The notes under the pieces were generated by a model, which was given only the letters and a program-made list of their open reading frames with translations, did no database searches and was not told where the DNA came from. This document shows positions 1-8,198 of a stretch of DNA of 64,000 bases, piece by piece (the first letter of the stretch is position 1; the number at the start of each line of letters is the position of its first letter). A program made the translations under genes and the position numbers. Origin of the DNA: Bacteroidales bacterium (GTDB taxonomy: Bacteria; Bacteroidota; Bacteroidia; Bacteroidales; VadinHA17). The stretch is taken from contig JAFGLJ010000028.1 of the NCBI GenBank assembly GCA_016928075.1, positions 17,490 to 81,489 on the forward strand, given 5' to 3'.

Positions 1-1442
1 TTTCTGATGGCAACCAGGTATTCGCCGGGCCTGGTGCTTACAACCATTTTGACATTATCGGGTAACTCAGCAGGCAGCCAGTTAAGGCTACCGGCATTAT
101 ATGCTGTTGAAAGCTGATCTATGGAGTCAAGAAATAGAACCAGGGGTTTATCCCCGGTAGCCAGGGCGAGCCGTCCCGGAAACTCCTGCACGAGGTCTTC
201 ATAGCTTGTCGGTATATCTTCATCCGCACCATAGGCACGGGATATCTGGCGGCAAAGATCTTCCAGCAGGGACCGGACTATGGATGAATTAGGTGTTGCC
301 CCTATAAATCGGGATATAATCTCTGCCCGGCCGTTTTCTGCCCTGACCTGCTTCAGTGCGAAAGCCAGCAAGGCTGATTTACCCGAGCCTCCTTCACCAT
401 ATATGCATATTGGGTGATTGCTACCCCCTGAAATATATCCGTTTATTGTTTCCAAGGCAGAGCTTCGGCCAACGAAAACCCTTGCCCTTTCTTCACCAAA
501 ACGTACGTGATCCTCTATTTCTTTTTCCAGGTACGGTTTGGCTTTGATCTGTTCTATTTCGCTAAGAATAACCTTCTCCAGTGATGAATAAACATCCCTG
601 CAAAGATCATTAATATGATTCTTTGTTATTCCGTCTTCTGTCCACCTCGCTTTATATTTGAAGATATTTCCGGAAAGATCTTCCTCGAGCTGGTTCTTTA
701 ATTTATCCAGCTTCTCTCTTGATAGTTCGTCTGGTTTTCCGTCATCTTCCAGGTCAACAAAATTTTTATCCACGGGTAGCACTCCTTCGAATTCCCTGAA
801 AAAGCAAAAGACATGTTCCCGGGCATCATTTATACTAAGAGCGCCCTTATATATTTCCTGTTCAGTAGCCGAAGCAAGATATTTAAGTCTTTTATCCTGT
901 GTGATGGATAACTTTGCCTCGGCTTTATCCAGTATATTGCGCATGTTCCTTTCAACTTTATTTTCCCAGATATTAAAATCCACAAATTCGCCCGTACGTG
1001 GCTGAAGGTCATGCACCGGGACAGTAATGTTGTCTGTCTCGAAAACAGCATTATCGTCTCGCCTGTACCAGGTTTCAAGAAGTTTTCTTTCATCCAGGTC
1101 AGGTGTGTGGTTGAGGATCTGCTCAAATTCGTCTGCCGGTATCTTTTCCGGCAGTGGCTGCCACCCGTAGCGGTTGCCCAGGAGCAATAAAAAGTTTGGC
1201 CTTGGTGAGGTATGCTGGCACCTTTTCAATTCATCAAGGCATATTTCCATCGTTCTCTGGTCAATGCCGGCCTCTTCGCCTATTCCCCAGCGCAGGTCAA
1301 TGGCCTGAAACTGACAGTCGTTATCCCTGCATAATTTCTTCAATGCAGGAAAAACTTCTTTTTGGAGTGCGTTTCTCTCTTCCTGGAGGTCGGTAAATGT
1401 TGAGCTGATAAATATGCGGAATGTCTTGCCTGTATGCGCCAT
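1..1442 (-). CDS. DUF4062 - STAND (NACHT-like) NTPase, partial
   Basis: The frame is open from an ATG at 1442 to the window edge, so the C-terminus is missing (480 codons seen). Hand translation gives an N-terminal DUF4062 domain (KTFRIFISSTFTDLQEERN, about residues 7-25), a linker to about 320, then an NTPase with Walker A GEGGSGKS at 349-356, Walker B LVLFLDSIDQL and a following VVSTRPGEY strand typical of NACHT/STAND ATPases. DUF4062 is a TIR-like/Rossmann-like domain seen at the front of large STAND proteins that normally end in TPR or WD40 repeats; that part would lie outside the window. STAND NTPases act as signal-gated switches, often in conflict or programmed cell death. It is last in a same-strand run, 143 nt after the YbjN-like membrane gene. 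The domain call is firm; the biological role and the partnership with the Clp gene are inference. Confidence 0.88.
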   Translation of the reverse strand, partial: MAHTGKTFRIFISSTFTDLQEERNALQKEVFPALKKLCRDNDCQFQAIDLRWGIGEEAGIDQRTMEICLDELKRCQHTSPRPNFLLLLGNRYGWQPLPEKIPADEFEQILNHTPDLDERKLLETWYRRDDNAVFETDNITVPVHDLQPRTGEFVDFNIWENKVERNMRNILDKAEAKLSITQDKRLKYLASATEQEIYKGALSINDAREHVFCFFREFEGVLPVDKNFVDLEDDGKPDELSREKLDKLKNQLEEDLSGNIFKYKARWTEDGITKNHINDLCRDVYSSLEKVILSEIEQIKAKPYLEKEIEDHVRFGEERARVFVGRSSALETINGYISGGSNHPICIYGEGGSGKSALLAFALKQVRAENGRAEIISRFIGATPNSSIVRSLLEDLCRQISRAYGADEDIPTSYEDLVQEFPGRLALATGDKPLVLFLDSIDQLSTAYNAGSLNWLPAELPDNVKMVVSTRPGEYLVAIR

Positions 1443-1585
1443 GGTAAATTATTGATATGTTTCTTATTTAGTATAGGCTGTTAATTGCAGGTATGACCTT
1501 ATCTTTTCTTCCATTGGAACCGCATAAACGCAGGTTGTACAGGTTTCCACCTGTATCACCACAGCAAAACCTGAAATCAGTCGGG

Positions 1586-2488
1586 CTAAACACCACCACT
1601 TTGTGCTTTCATCCATGCACTTCTTCTTTTTTCATCGTCATGTGTTTCTTCCAGGCTGATACGCGGTAATAATATTGCCGCTATGAACCGACCCAGGAAC
1701 AACCCGCCGATGTATCCAATGAGAGCCGCAAGCCACCATATCTCCCACAATTCATAGGTTCCCAAAAGCAGGGCAACACCAACAACCGGATGAAGGGCAA
1801 AGAATATAAAGCGTTTGATTTTGTGAGGATCGGTGATAAGATCGGGGATAGCCCTTGCCACAATAAACTGTGTCCATAGGAAAACAAAAATGGCCAGTGC
1901 CCAGGAGGTTGTTCTGGTATAAGTATATATACCTGCTGCGATTGCAGATGCAAGCCCCAATAATGAAAAAATAGTCCTTAATTTTTGAACACCCTGCCTG
2001 TTATCACTTCGCGGCCTGCTTAAAGTAAATGGATTCATTGCATTAAGGTATTGACCCCAGGTACCAGCTTTAGGGCTGTACATCACTACGCCTTTAGTGT
2101 CAAAGTCTTTAGCCAGGATATTGATGTATCTGCCAGATACTGTGGCAACAGTATTAATAGCCCTTTGTAACTCTTCGTAATCAAGGTTCACAAGAGGTCT
2201 TTTTATTTGAAGATCAATTGTGCCAACTCTTTCATTGATGGCAAAAGCAGCGTCCTGGGTATCGGTAAGATTAAGAGTAAGCAGCTTTCTGAAAAGAGGC
2301 AATAAATTCTGTTCGGGTAAACTGATCACTGGTGAAGAAACCAGGAGAAGGTCTTTTTTGGGAACAGCAACCACGGCCACAGGTATGTTGCCCTGTTTAA
2401 GCATAGCCTTATTGTTTTTATCAAGGCTGATATTATACATCTTTTTCAGGAACTTGTTCAGGTTATCAATATTCTTTTTTTCTGACAT
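1586..2488 (-). CDS. YbjN-like domain plus four-TM membrane protein
   Basis: 300 residues, not confidently assigned. Residues about 1-135 look like a soluble alpha/beta domain resembling the YbjN / type III secretion chaperone-like fold, with the stretch AINERVGTIDLQIKRPLVNL at 82-101 followed by a helix and GRYINILAKDF. The C-terminal half has four hydrophobic segments at about 171-190, 195-213, 226-245 and 250-273, then a charged tail. So a cytosolic sensor or chaperone-like head is tied to the inner membrane. It starts 29 nt after the stop of the Clp-like gene and precedes the DUF4062-STAND gene, so all three are probably co-transcribed. The YbjN-like match is by pattern only. Confidence 0.6.
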   Translation of the reverse strand: MSEKKNIDNLNKFLKKMYNISLDKNNKAMLKQGNIPVAVVAVPKKDLLLVSSPVISLPEQNLLPLFRKLLTLNLTDTQDAAFAINERVGTIDLQIKRPLVNLDYEELQRAINTVATVSGRYINILAKDFDTKGVVMYSPKAGTWGQYLNAMNPFTLSRPRSDNRQGVQKLRTIFSLLGLASAIAAGIYTYTRTTSWALAIFVFLWTQFIVARAIPDLITDPHKIKRFIFFALHPVVGVALLLGTYELWEIWWLAALIGYIGGLFLGRFIAAILLPRISLEETHDDEKRRSAWMKAQSGGV

Positions 2489-2517
2489 TTTTTATCTCTT
2501 ATATTTATATTAGTTAT

Positions 2518-5121
2518 TTATTTAAGATCTCTACCACATTTCCAGCACCATCTGTTCGAAGAAGGATTAACGGCACCGCATCCCTTGCACTTTTTGGATT
2601 CTAATGTTTCTTTGCTTTTGTCCGGTTCGGATTTACTATCCAGCAAATTCTGCAGTATTTCATCAGGAGCAGCTGTTTTTCCGGGTCCTTCTTTTTTAGG
2701 TAACGGATCTTTTTTTTCTCTCTCGTCTTCCTCTATTACTTTTTCATCATCTTTCTTAACATCCTGTTTGACAACACGTTTTGCTTTAAATGTAATTACT
2801 CCATCCGACAATCCAAGTTTTATTATATCATGCTCTGAAATTTGCCCCCTGATTATTTCATTTGCCAGGGGGTCCACCACCAGGTTTTCAATTGTCCTTC
2901 TCAGTGGCCGAGCTCCCATTGTCGGGTCATAACGGGCATTCACCAAAAAATCAATCACTTCCTTATCAGCTTCAACCTTAACTTTCAGCTTTGATAACAT
3001 AATGGAGGCAATTTTTTTCAGATCCTCTTTTTTGAGTGGATTGAAAATAACAGTTTCATCGATGCGGTTCATGAATTCGGGACTGAGCTTTATTCTCAAT
3101 TGTTTTTCAATATCGCCACGTATGTCAGTAATTGTAAGTCCCTTCTCTTTCTCTTCCGATGTTTTGAAACCCATCCCGAAAGCGCTGCGCTCGTTTATTT
3201 TCTGTGAACCTATATTGGAAGTCATAATAACAACGGTATTCCTGAAGTTCACCGGCCTGCCCAGTCCGTCTGTAAGGCGGCCTTCCTCAAGGATCTGAAG
3301 CATTATCCGGAGTACTTCGGGGTGAGCTTTTTCAATCTCATCAAAAAGGACGACCGAGTAGGGTTGCTTCTTAACTGCCTCGGTTAACTGACCACCCAGT
3401 TCTGAGTCAACATATCCATGAGGAGAACCTATCAGGCGGGAGATAGTATGTTTCTCATAAAATTCCGACATATCGATCTGGGTTATACGGTCTTCATCGT
3501 CAAACAGTATTCCTGCAAGGGTTTTGGCCAGCTCGGTCTTACCTACTCCTGTCGGACCAAGAAAAAGAAAGGAGCCTATTGGTCTTTTAGGGTTGCCAAG
3601 TCCGGAGCGTGACTTCCTGATAGATCTGGCAATGGCGGATATGCCCTGTTCCTGACCGACAATTTTCTTTCTCATAAGTTCTTCCAGGGCAAGCAGTTTA
3701 ACGCTCTCTTTTTCAGTTAGCTTACCGGAAGGAATTCCGGTCCATTCGGAAACAACGCGTGCTACGTCCTCATAGGAAATTAAGATTGATTTTGGAGTTT
3801 CCTGTGTTCGTGTTTTATCTGAGAAAAGGTCACGTTTCTCTTCCTTTGTAAGCTGTCCGAGGTCACGTACTCCGTAATATAGTCTCAGTTTCTTCTGGGA
3901 GCAGGCCTGGTCGATGAGGTCAATGGCCTTGTCTGGCAGGCGCCTGTCTCCAATGTACCTGGAAGATAGTTCCACAGCTGCTTCAACTGCTTCGTCCAGT
4001 ATTTTAACATTGTGAAATTCCTCATATTTAGGTCTCAGGCCCCACAATATATCAAGCGTTTCATCCGTGGTAGGCTCACCGACAAAGACCGGTTGAAATC
4101 GCCGTACCATAGCCTGGTCTTTCTCAATATGTTTTCTGTATTCTTCGTTTGTAGTTGCTCCAATACACTTGAGGCGACCGCGGCTGAGTGCCGGTTTCAA
4201 AATATCAGCTGCACCCATAGCTCCTCCCCGTGCAGCCATTAAGGTGTGTATCTCATCGATAAAGAGGATGAGGTCAGGGTTTCCCTCAGCTTCTTTAATA
4301 ATCTCATTCAGCTTTTTTTCAAACTCACCGAGGAACATGGTGCCGGAAGCAAACACTGATACCATTTCTATACTCCGAAGCCTTTTTCCCTCCAGGTCAG
4401 GCGGAACCTTTTTTGATACCATAACCTGCGCAAGGCCTTCCACAATAGCTGTTTTACCTACTCCTGCATCACCTACAATGATACAGTTATTCTTTCGTCT
4501 TCCTGTAAGGATCTTTATTATTTCAAGAATAGTATCTTCGCGTCCAATTATCGGATCAAGCTTACCCTGCTCGGCATCAGCGGTAAGGTCGCGTCCCAGT
4601 TTTTTAAGCAAGCCTGATGACTTATCTATCCCTGGTTGCTCAACCGTTTTTCTTTCTCCATAAAATTTATTCGGCCATTCTCCCTTGCGCATCATCTCAC
4701 GCAGGCCGTGGGATAATTTTGTAGGATCAGCTCCAAGGCTCCTGATGACTTTAAACAGTCCGCTTAAATCATTATCAAGGATGCCCAACAGTATATGTGG
4801 AGCCTCAACTTTATCCTGGCCCAGGCTGGCTGCCTCCCTTTGAGCTACCTCCAGGCTTTTTCTTACCTCCAGGGAGAGAAAAATTTGAACGCCGATTTTA
4901 CCGCCCCCGGCTGAAAGCATTTTCCATATCTTATCACGCAGATTATTAATATCAAGGCCGACTTTTTGAAACTGTATTTGAATATGAACATCTTTCAGTT
5001 CAACCACACCAAGGAAAAGATGCCCTGTCTCCATATTCACAAAGCGCAACTGGCGGGTAATCTGTTCAGCAAAAGTTAATGCGAGTTTACCTGACTCACC
5101 AAGTTTATCGATGCTTATCAT
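2518..5121 (-). CDS. ClpC/ClpA-like double AAA+ ATPase with C-terminal zinc ribbon
   Basis: 867 residues. Two Clp_N repeats (about 1-145) bind adaptors or substrates. AAA+ module D1 has Walker A GDAGVGKT (217-224) and Walker B FIDE (287-290); module D2 has Walker A GPTGVGKT (522-529) and Walker B LFDE (592-595). The middle insert between the modules is short (about 408-450), so this is not a ClpB disaggregase with a long coiled coil. GMGFK at 649-653 sits where ClpC carries its ClpP-docking VGF loop, so docking to ClpP is possible (inference). After a charged linker (785-840) the protein ends in a zinc ribbon with C845, C848, C859 and C862, absent from housekeeping ClpC. First gene of the run with the YbjN-like membrane protein and the STAND NTPase. 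Role: energy-driven unfolding of unknown targets. Confidence 0.9.
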   Translation of the reverse strand: MISIDKLGESGKLALTFAEQITRQLRFVNMETGHLFLGVVELKDVHIQIQFQKVGLDINNLRDKIWKMLSAGGGKIGVQIFLSLEVRKSLEVAQREAASLGQDKVEAPHILLGILDNDLSGLFKVIRSLGADPTKLSHGLREMMRKGEWPNKFYGERKTVEQPGIDKSSGLLKKLGRDLTADAEQGKLDPIIGREDTILEIIKILTGRRKNNCIIVGDAGVGKTAIVEGLAQVMVSKKVPPDLEGKRLRSIEMVSVFASGTMFLGEFEKKLNEIIKEAEGNPDLILFIDEIHTLMAARGGAMGAADILKPALSRGRLKCIGATTNEEYRKHIEKDQAMVRRFQPVFVGEPTTDETLDILWGLRPKYEEFHNVKILDEAVEAAVELSSRYIGDRRLPDKAIDLIDQACSQKKLRLYYGVRDLGQLTKEEKRDLFSDKTRTQETPKSILISYEDVARVVSEWTGIPSGKLTEKESVKLLALEELMRKKIVGQEQGISAIARSIRKSRSGLGNPKRPIGSFLFLGPTGVGKTELAKTLAGILFDDEDRITQIDMSEFYEKHTISRLIGSPHGYVDSELGGQLTEAVKKQPYSVVLFDEIEKAHPEVLRIMLQILEEGRLTDGLGRPVNFRNTVVIMTSNIGSQKINERSAFGMGFKTSEEKEKGLTITDIRGDIEKQLRIKLSPEFMNRIDETVIFNPLKKEDLKKIASIMLSKLKVKVEADKEVIDFLVNARYDPTMGARPLRRTIENLVVDPLANEIIRGQISEHDIIKLGLSDGVITFKAKRVVKQDVKKDDEKVIEEDEREKKDPLPKKEGPGKTAAPDEILQNLLDSKSEPDKSKETLESKKCKGCGAVNPSSNRWCWKCGRDLK

Positions 5122-5506
5122 AGTTTTTCGATTAAATTAGATCAATATTCTGGTTGGATTCACTTTTTAATGGATATAGCCTACTCCTAAGTGTATTTAA
5201 GTTAACGGAAGGTACTTCGTCCGTTTATATTCATGTCGATGTTCATATTTTAATTATTTTCTGTTAATGCGACTTTCAGTTTTCAAAATCATAAATTCTC
5301 TGAGAAGACCAAAACCGTCTATGCAAAATAATTTGCGTCATCCCATTTTCAGTCCTGGCAAATAGCATTGTGCTGGTATTTTTTTTGACGGGCTAAAATC
5401 TTAATTAACGTAAAAACATCCCAGCAAACTAAGTTAGATAAATGAGTTTGAAATACAAATAAAACTTCAAGGTTACACAACATGTGCATTACCTGATAAT
5501 TTATGT
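5122..5506. promoter_or_regulatory. Intergenic region upstream of the Clp-STAND run
   Basis: No gene seen. It lies 5' of the minus-strand Clp gene and 3' of the plus-side end of the next minus-strand gene, so it should carry the Clp promoter. It is AT-rich; at about 5214-5235 there is an imperfect hairpin (AACGGA ... TCCGTT) around AGGTACTTCG. I could not pick a promoter with confidence. Confidence 0.35.
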
Positions 5507-6502
5507 TTAAATATTCTTCAGATAATACCGGAAAAGTCTCAGGTGGTTGTATTTCTTTTCCATGTCGCAGATAAGGTTTTCCCTGGGGGGGGATGGGATG
5601 TCAAAAACACCGCCTGACTGTGCTTCCTGTTTTTGTAGATGATCGAGGCAGACAAGTCCGCGGGATGAGACCAGTGAAACGAATCGCAAAAATCTTTTCC
5701 TGTTTCCGGATGGATAGTCCACCTGTTTTACCATAGTGAAAACATCATACATCAATGATAAATATGCAGCCCTGAGGTTGCTGATCCTTGTTTCTTTTGT
5801 GGCCAGCGTGCATATACTATCCCGGTGATCCTTGTATATGTCGAAAATATCGTTCTCGAGCTGGCCCAGTCCTCCCAGGTGATATAGCATCCGGCGTTCG
5901 TTCTCACTTACCTGTTCCGGGAAGGCACACCTGTAGAACAGGAGGGAGCTGCCTCCCTTTTCCATGGTGATATACCTGATTTCTTCTTTGCTAATACCTG
6001 GGTCCTTCTGCCTTTTACTCAAAACCTGTGCATCGAAAACCCTGTTTAAATGTTCCTTTACACGGAGTGGATCTCCACTGTTGAGGACTTTCACGTAAAA
6101 ACGAATGAATAATTTTTCATGGGAGTTTCTTGTGATTTGCTCCCCCGCGTTGTTCACCAGTTCCTTTATATGGCTTTCTTCAGTATTCTTCTCGTCAAAA
6201 AAATCATCGAACAGTCCCGTAAGTGCCCCCATGTAGGTAAGCCGGTACCTTTCGTTTTCCGTCATTTTCTTTCCCCTTAGCAAACAATAGCCTTCCCCCA
6301 GAACTGCAGGAACGGCTGATCCATAGTATGTGAAGATCTTTTTGAAGTCTTTTTCAGTCAATGTGTTATCAATATCCTTTTTTATCTCGAGGATATCAAC
6401 AGCAATGGTTTTTTTAATGAATTCCTGCTGTTTCTTTAAGTTTGTTCGAAACTGACTTATCAGAACCGGCAGAGTAAATATTTTTTCAACTGACATAAAC
6501 AT
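5507..6502 (-). CDS. Isoprenoid/terpene synthase-like all-alpha protein
   Basis: 331 residues, almost all predicted helix, no signal peptide. It carries two acidic clusters at the spacing expected for a class I terpene synthase fold: GLFDDFFDE with D99, D100, D103, and LENDIFDIYKDHRD with N217, D218, D221. The stretch MEKGGSSLLFYR (180-191) precedes the second cluster, as in prenyl-binding helices of this fold. A distant relation to the DUF2600 (tetraprenyl-beta-curcumene synthase) type is possible. There is no neighbouring cyclase, P450 or prenyl transferase; the gene sits upstream of nothing on its strand for 385 nt and 26 nt after the DUF3795 gene, so they may be co-transcribed. An ATG two codons downstream (6496) is an equal start choice. 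The fold is inferred from motifs only. Confidence 0.5.
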   Translation of the reverse strand: MFMSVEKIFTLPVLISQFRTNLKKQQEFIKKTIAVDILEIKKDIDNTLTEKDFKKIFTYYGSAVPAVLGEGYCLLRGKKMTENERYRLTYMGALTGLFDDFFDEKNTEESHIKELVNNAGEQITRNSHEKLFIRFYVKVLNSGDPLRVKEHLNRVFDAQVLSKRQKDPGISKEEIRYITMEKGGSSLLFYRCAFPEQVSENERRMLYHLGGLGQLENDIFDIYKDHRDSICTLATKETRISNLRAAYLSLMYDVFTMVKQVDYPSGNRKRFLRFVSLVSSRGLVCLDHLQKQEAQSGGVFDIPSPPRENLICDMEKKYNHLRLFRYYLKNI

Positions 6503-6528
6503 TGGAAGATCTTATTGATCTGATACAG

Positions 6529-6888
6529 TTATGAGTGGTTCCTGATTTGTTCAAGCCTTTTCTTTGCATCCTGGTCAAGAGAGAAATTATTACTGAGTAT
6601 CTCGCAGGGGTAATCGTCACAATATGCACAACTATCAATTCTTTTCTGCCCGGCACATTTCCTAATTTCACATTTCAAACAACCGGGAAATATCCGTTCA
6701 TTACCAGCGCGACATCCATCACAATCCGTAATATCTCCAGGTTTTATATTCATTCCGTACAGATCGGAGCACTCCTCTGCAATAGATTCTTTCATAGCTT
6801 GTTTACGGGATTCATCCTCCTCCAGTGTTACCAGGTAAATAGGACAGGTATCGCACCTCAAACCGCAATATGCTATCATATCTGCCAT
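6529..6888 (-). CDS. DUF3795 cysteine-rich protein
   Basis: 119 residues. The opening MIAYCGLRCDTCPIY and later CDGCRAG, CLKCEIRKCA and CAYCDDYPC are hallmarks of DUF3795, a small cytosolic protein common in Bacteroidota, Clostridia and archaea whose eleven or so cysteines probably bind zinc or an Fe-S cluster. Biochemical role unknown. It precedes the terpene-synthase-like gene by 26 nt on the same strand. The ATG at 6888 leaves the family-typical short N-terminus, so the start is secure. Confidence 0.85.
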   Translation of the reverse strand: MADMIAYCGLRCDTCPIYLVTLEEDESRKQAMKESIAEECSDLYGMNIKPGDITDCDGCRAGNERIFPGCLKCEIRKCAGQKRIDSCAYCDDYPCEILSNNFSLDQDAKKRLEQIRNHS

Positions 6889-6930
6889 TATTGTTTATAA
6901 TTAATAAAAGTTATGCTCCCTGTTGATAAT

Positions 6931-8151
6931 TCAGGATGGAACGTATTTAACGGATTGTTTGATGCCATCTTTATACTTTACTATTGAGTCAAGTTTACCG
7001 TCTGCAGACCAGTAAGACCATTCGCCATCCATCAACCGATGCTTAAAATATCCTTCTACCTTTATATTACCGCTTTCATAATATACCAGATACCTTCCAT
7101 CAAGGATTTCAGGGTTTAAACTCGAATAATATGATACCCCCTGTAGAGTATCATTCATAAAGTAATCTTTCATTATATAAAGGTTTGATTCCGGGTCTTT
7201 TTCTATCTTCCTGTAATATTTTGCCTTTTTTCTTCTTGTGGTTTTTTCCCATTTTTTATCAAGCAGAATTACCTCATTATTACCTGTCAGATATCGATCA
7301 TCATGAATTTCAATATCTCTTATGTTATTAATCTCATTGATAACTAAATCGGATAAGAAATATGAGTGTTTTCCTTTATGTAGCTCCTCAGATATATTGA
7401 TCTTGAAGATTTGATCAAAATCACCGTTAACACTTATATAAATATCCCCGGTACCCAGGTCACATACCGTTGAATATATAGTTTTCGCGACAATATTGTT
7501 TTGATGTGTTGCATCAAGAATTGAAAAAAAATTATCAACCGTCATTTCCAGCTCATTTATCATTTTTTCTGCTTTCCTTAACCTCCTGCTCCCGATGTTA
7601 TACCAGTGGAAATTCTCTGAATCTTCCCTGCAATTAATTCTGAAGTTTGTACATACCTGGTGGTTACCAGCTTTTTTTGTGACAGTCAGTTCATTGTTGT
7701 AATAAGTAATTATTGCATTTTCCCCCGTTTTATCAACTACCATAAGCTGTGCAACCCGAAATCCTTCCCAGTAGTATTTTTCAAAAAGGCTAATTACATC
7801 ATCGACAGTTGCACATTCTTCTGCGATTTTATGTAAAACATTACCCCCGATGTCCAGTCTCTCACAAATATTACCGGCTTCGGTATACGGGTATGCTCTT
7901 AAACCGTCCCAGAACAGTCCTTTTTCATTGATCCCTGCCTGAACAGAGCCATCATATCCAAACAAAGCATAACCATATCTTCCTTCACTTGCAGGTATAA
8001 ACCACACCTGGGAGTTCCTCTTTTTGAAATCTTCATTGCTCCCGACCAGAGTTCTCTTACCATCTGTACACATAAATACCGTACATGCAAATAATTGCAT
8101 GCCTGCTTGTAGTAAAAGAACTAAAAGCGCTATTGATTTTGAGTATTTCAT
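6931..8151 (-). CDS. Secreted Ntn hydrolase (linear amide C-N hydrolase type) with MORN-like repeats
   Basis: 406 residues from the ATG at 8151; the open frame extends five codons further to a TTG. A signal peptide ends in QLFA just before C23 (CTVFMC). A Cys exposed at the new N-terminus after cleavage is the nucleophile in choloylglycine hydrolase/acyltransferase/C45-C69 type Ntn hydrolases, and GSNEDF shortly after fits their GxxxD-type strand; NEKGLFWDGLRAYPY is also typical. Substrate would be a linear amide (dipeptide, N-acyl amino acid or bile-acid-like). Residues about 330-400 hold MORN_2-type repeats (GRYLVYYESGNIKVEGYFK; DGEWSYWSADGK), which are beta-hairpin repeats seen in Bacteroidota surface proteins. 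Likely periplasmic or exported. Confidence 0.75.
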   Translation of the reverse strand: MKYSKSIALLVLLLQAGMQLFACTVFMCTDGKRTLVGSNEDFKKRNSQVWFIPASEGRYGYALFGYDGSVQAGINEKGLFWDGLRAYPYTEAGNICERLDIGGNVLHKIAEECATVDDVISLFEKYYWEGFRVAQLMVVDKTGENAIITYYNNELTVTKKAGNHQVCTNFRINCREDSENFHWYNIGSRRLRKAEKMINELEMTVDNFFSILDATHQNNIVAKTIYSTVCDLGTGDIYISVNGDFDQIFKINISEELHKGKHSYFLSDLVINEINNIRDIEIHDDRYLTGNNEVILLDKKWEKTTRRKKAKYYRKIEKDPESNLYIMKDYFMNDTLQGVSYYSSLNPEILDGRYLVYYESGNIKVEGYFKHRLMDGEWSYWSADGKLDSIVKYKDGIKQSVKYVPS

Positions 8152-8198
8152 TATTATGCATTTCAATTGTAGGTTGAAATAATTAAGGTCAGAAATTG

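Noticed and set aside
830..1126. Minus-strand 98-codon frame at the left edge as a gene
   Set aside because: It lies in a different frame inside the DUF4062-STAND gene, which is open and motif-rich across the whole region.
4169..4663. Plus-strand 164-codon frame inside the Clp-like gene
   Set aside because: It is antisense to strongly conserved AAA+ coding sequence and has low-complexity Ser/Ile composition typical of shadow frames.
6535..6900. Plus-strand 121-codon frame overlapping the DUF3795 gene, as a possible antisense toxin-antitoxin partner
   Set aside because: Almost exact mirror of the DUF3795 coding sequence, whose cysteine motifs prove the minus strand is coding.
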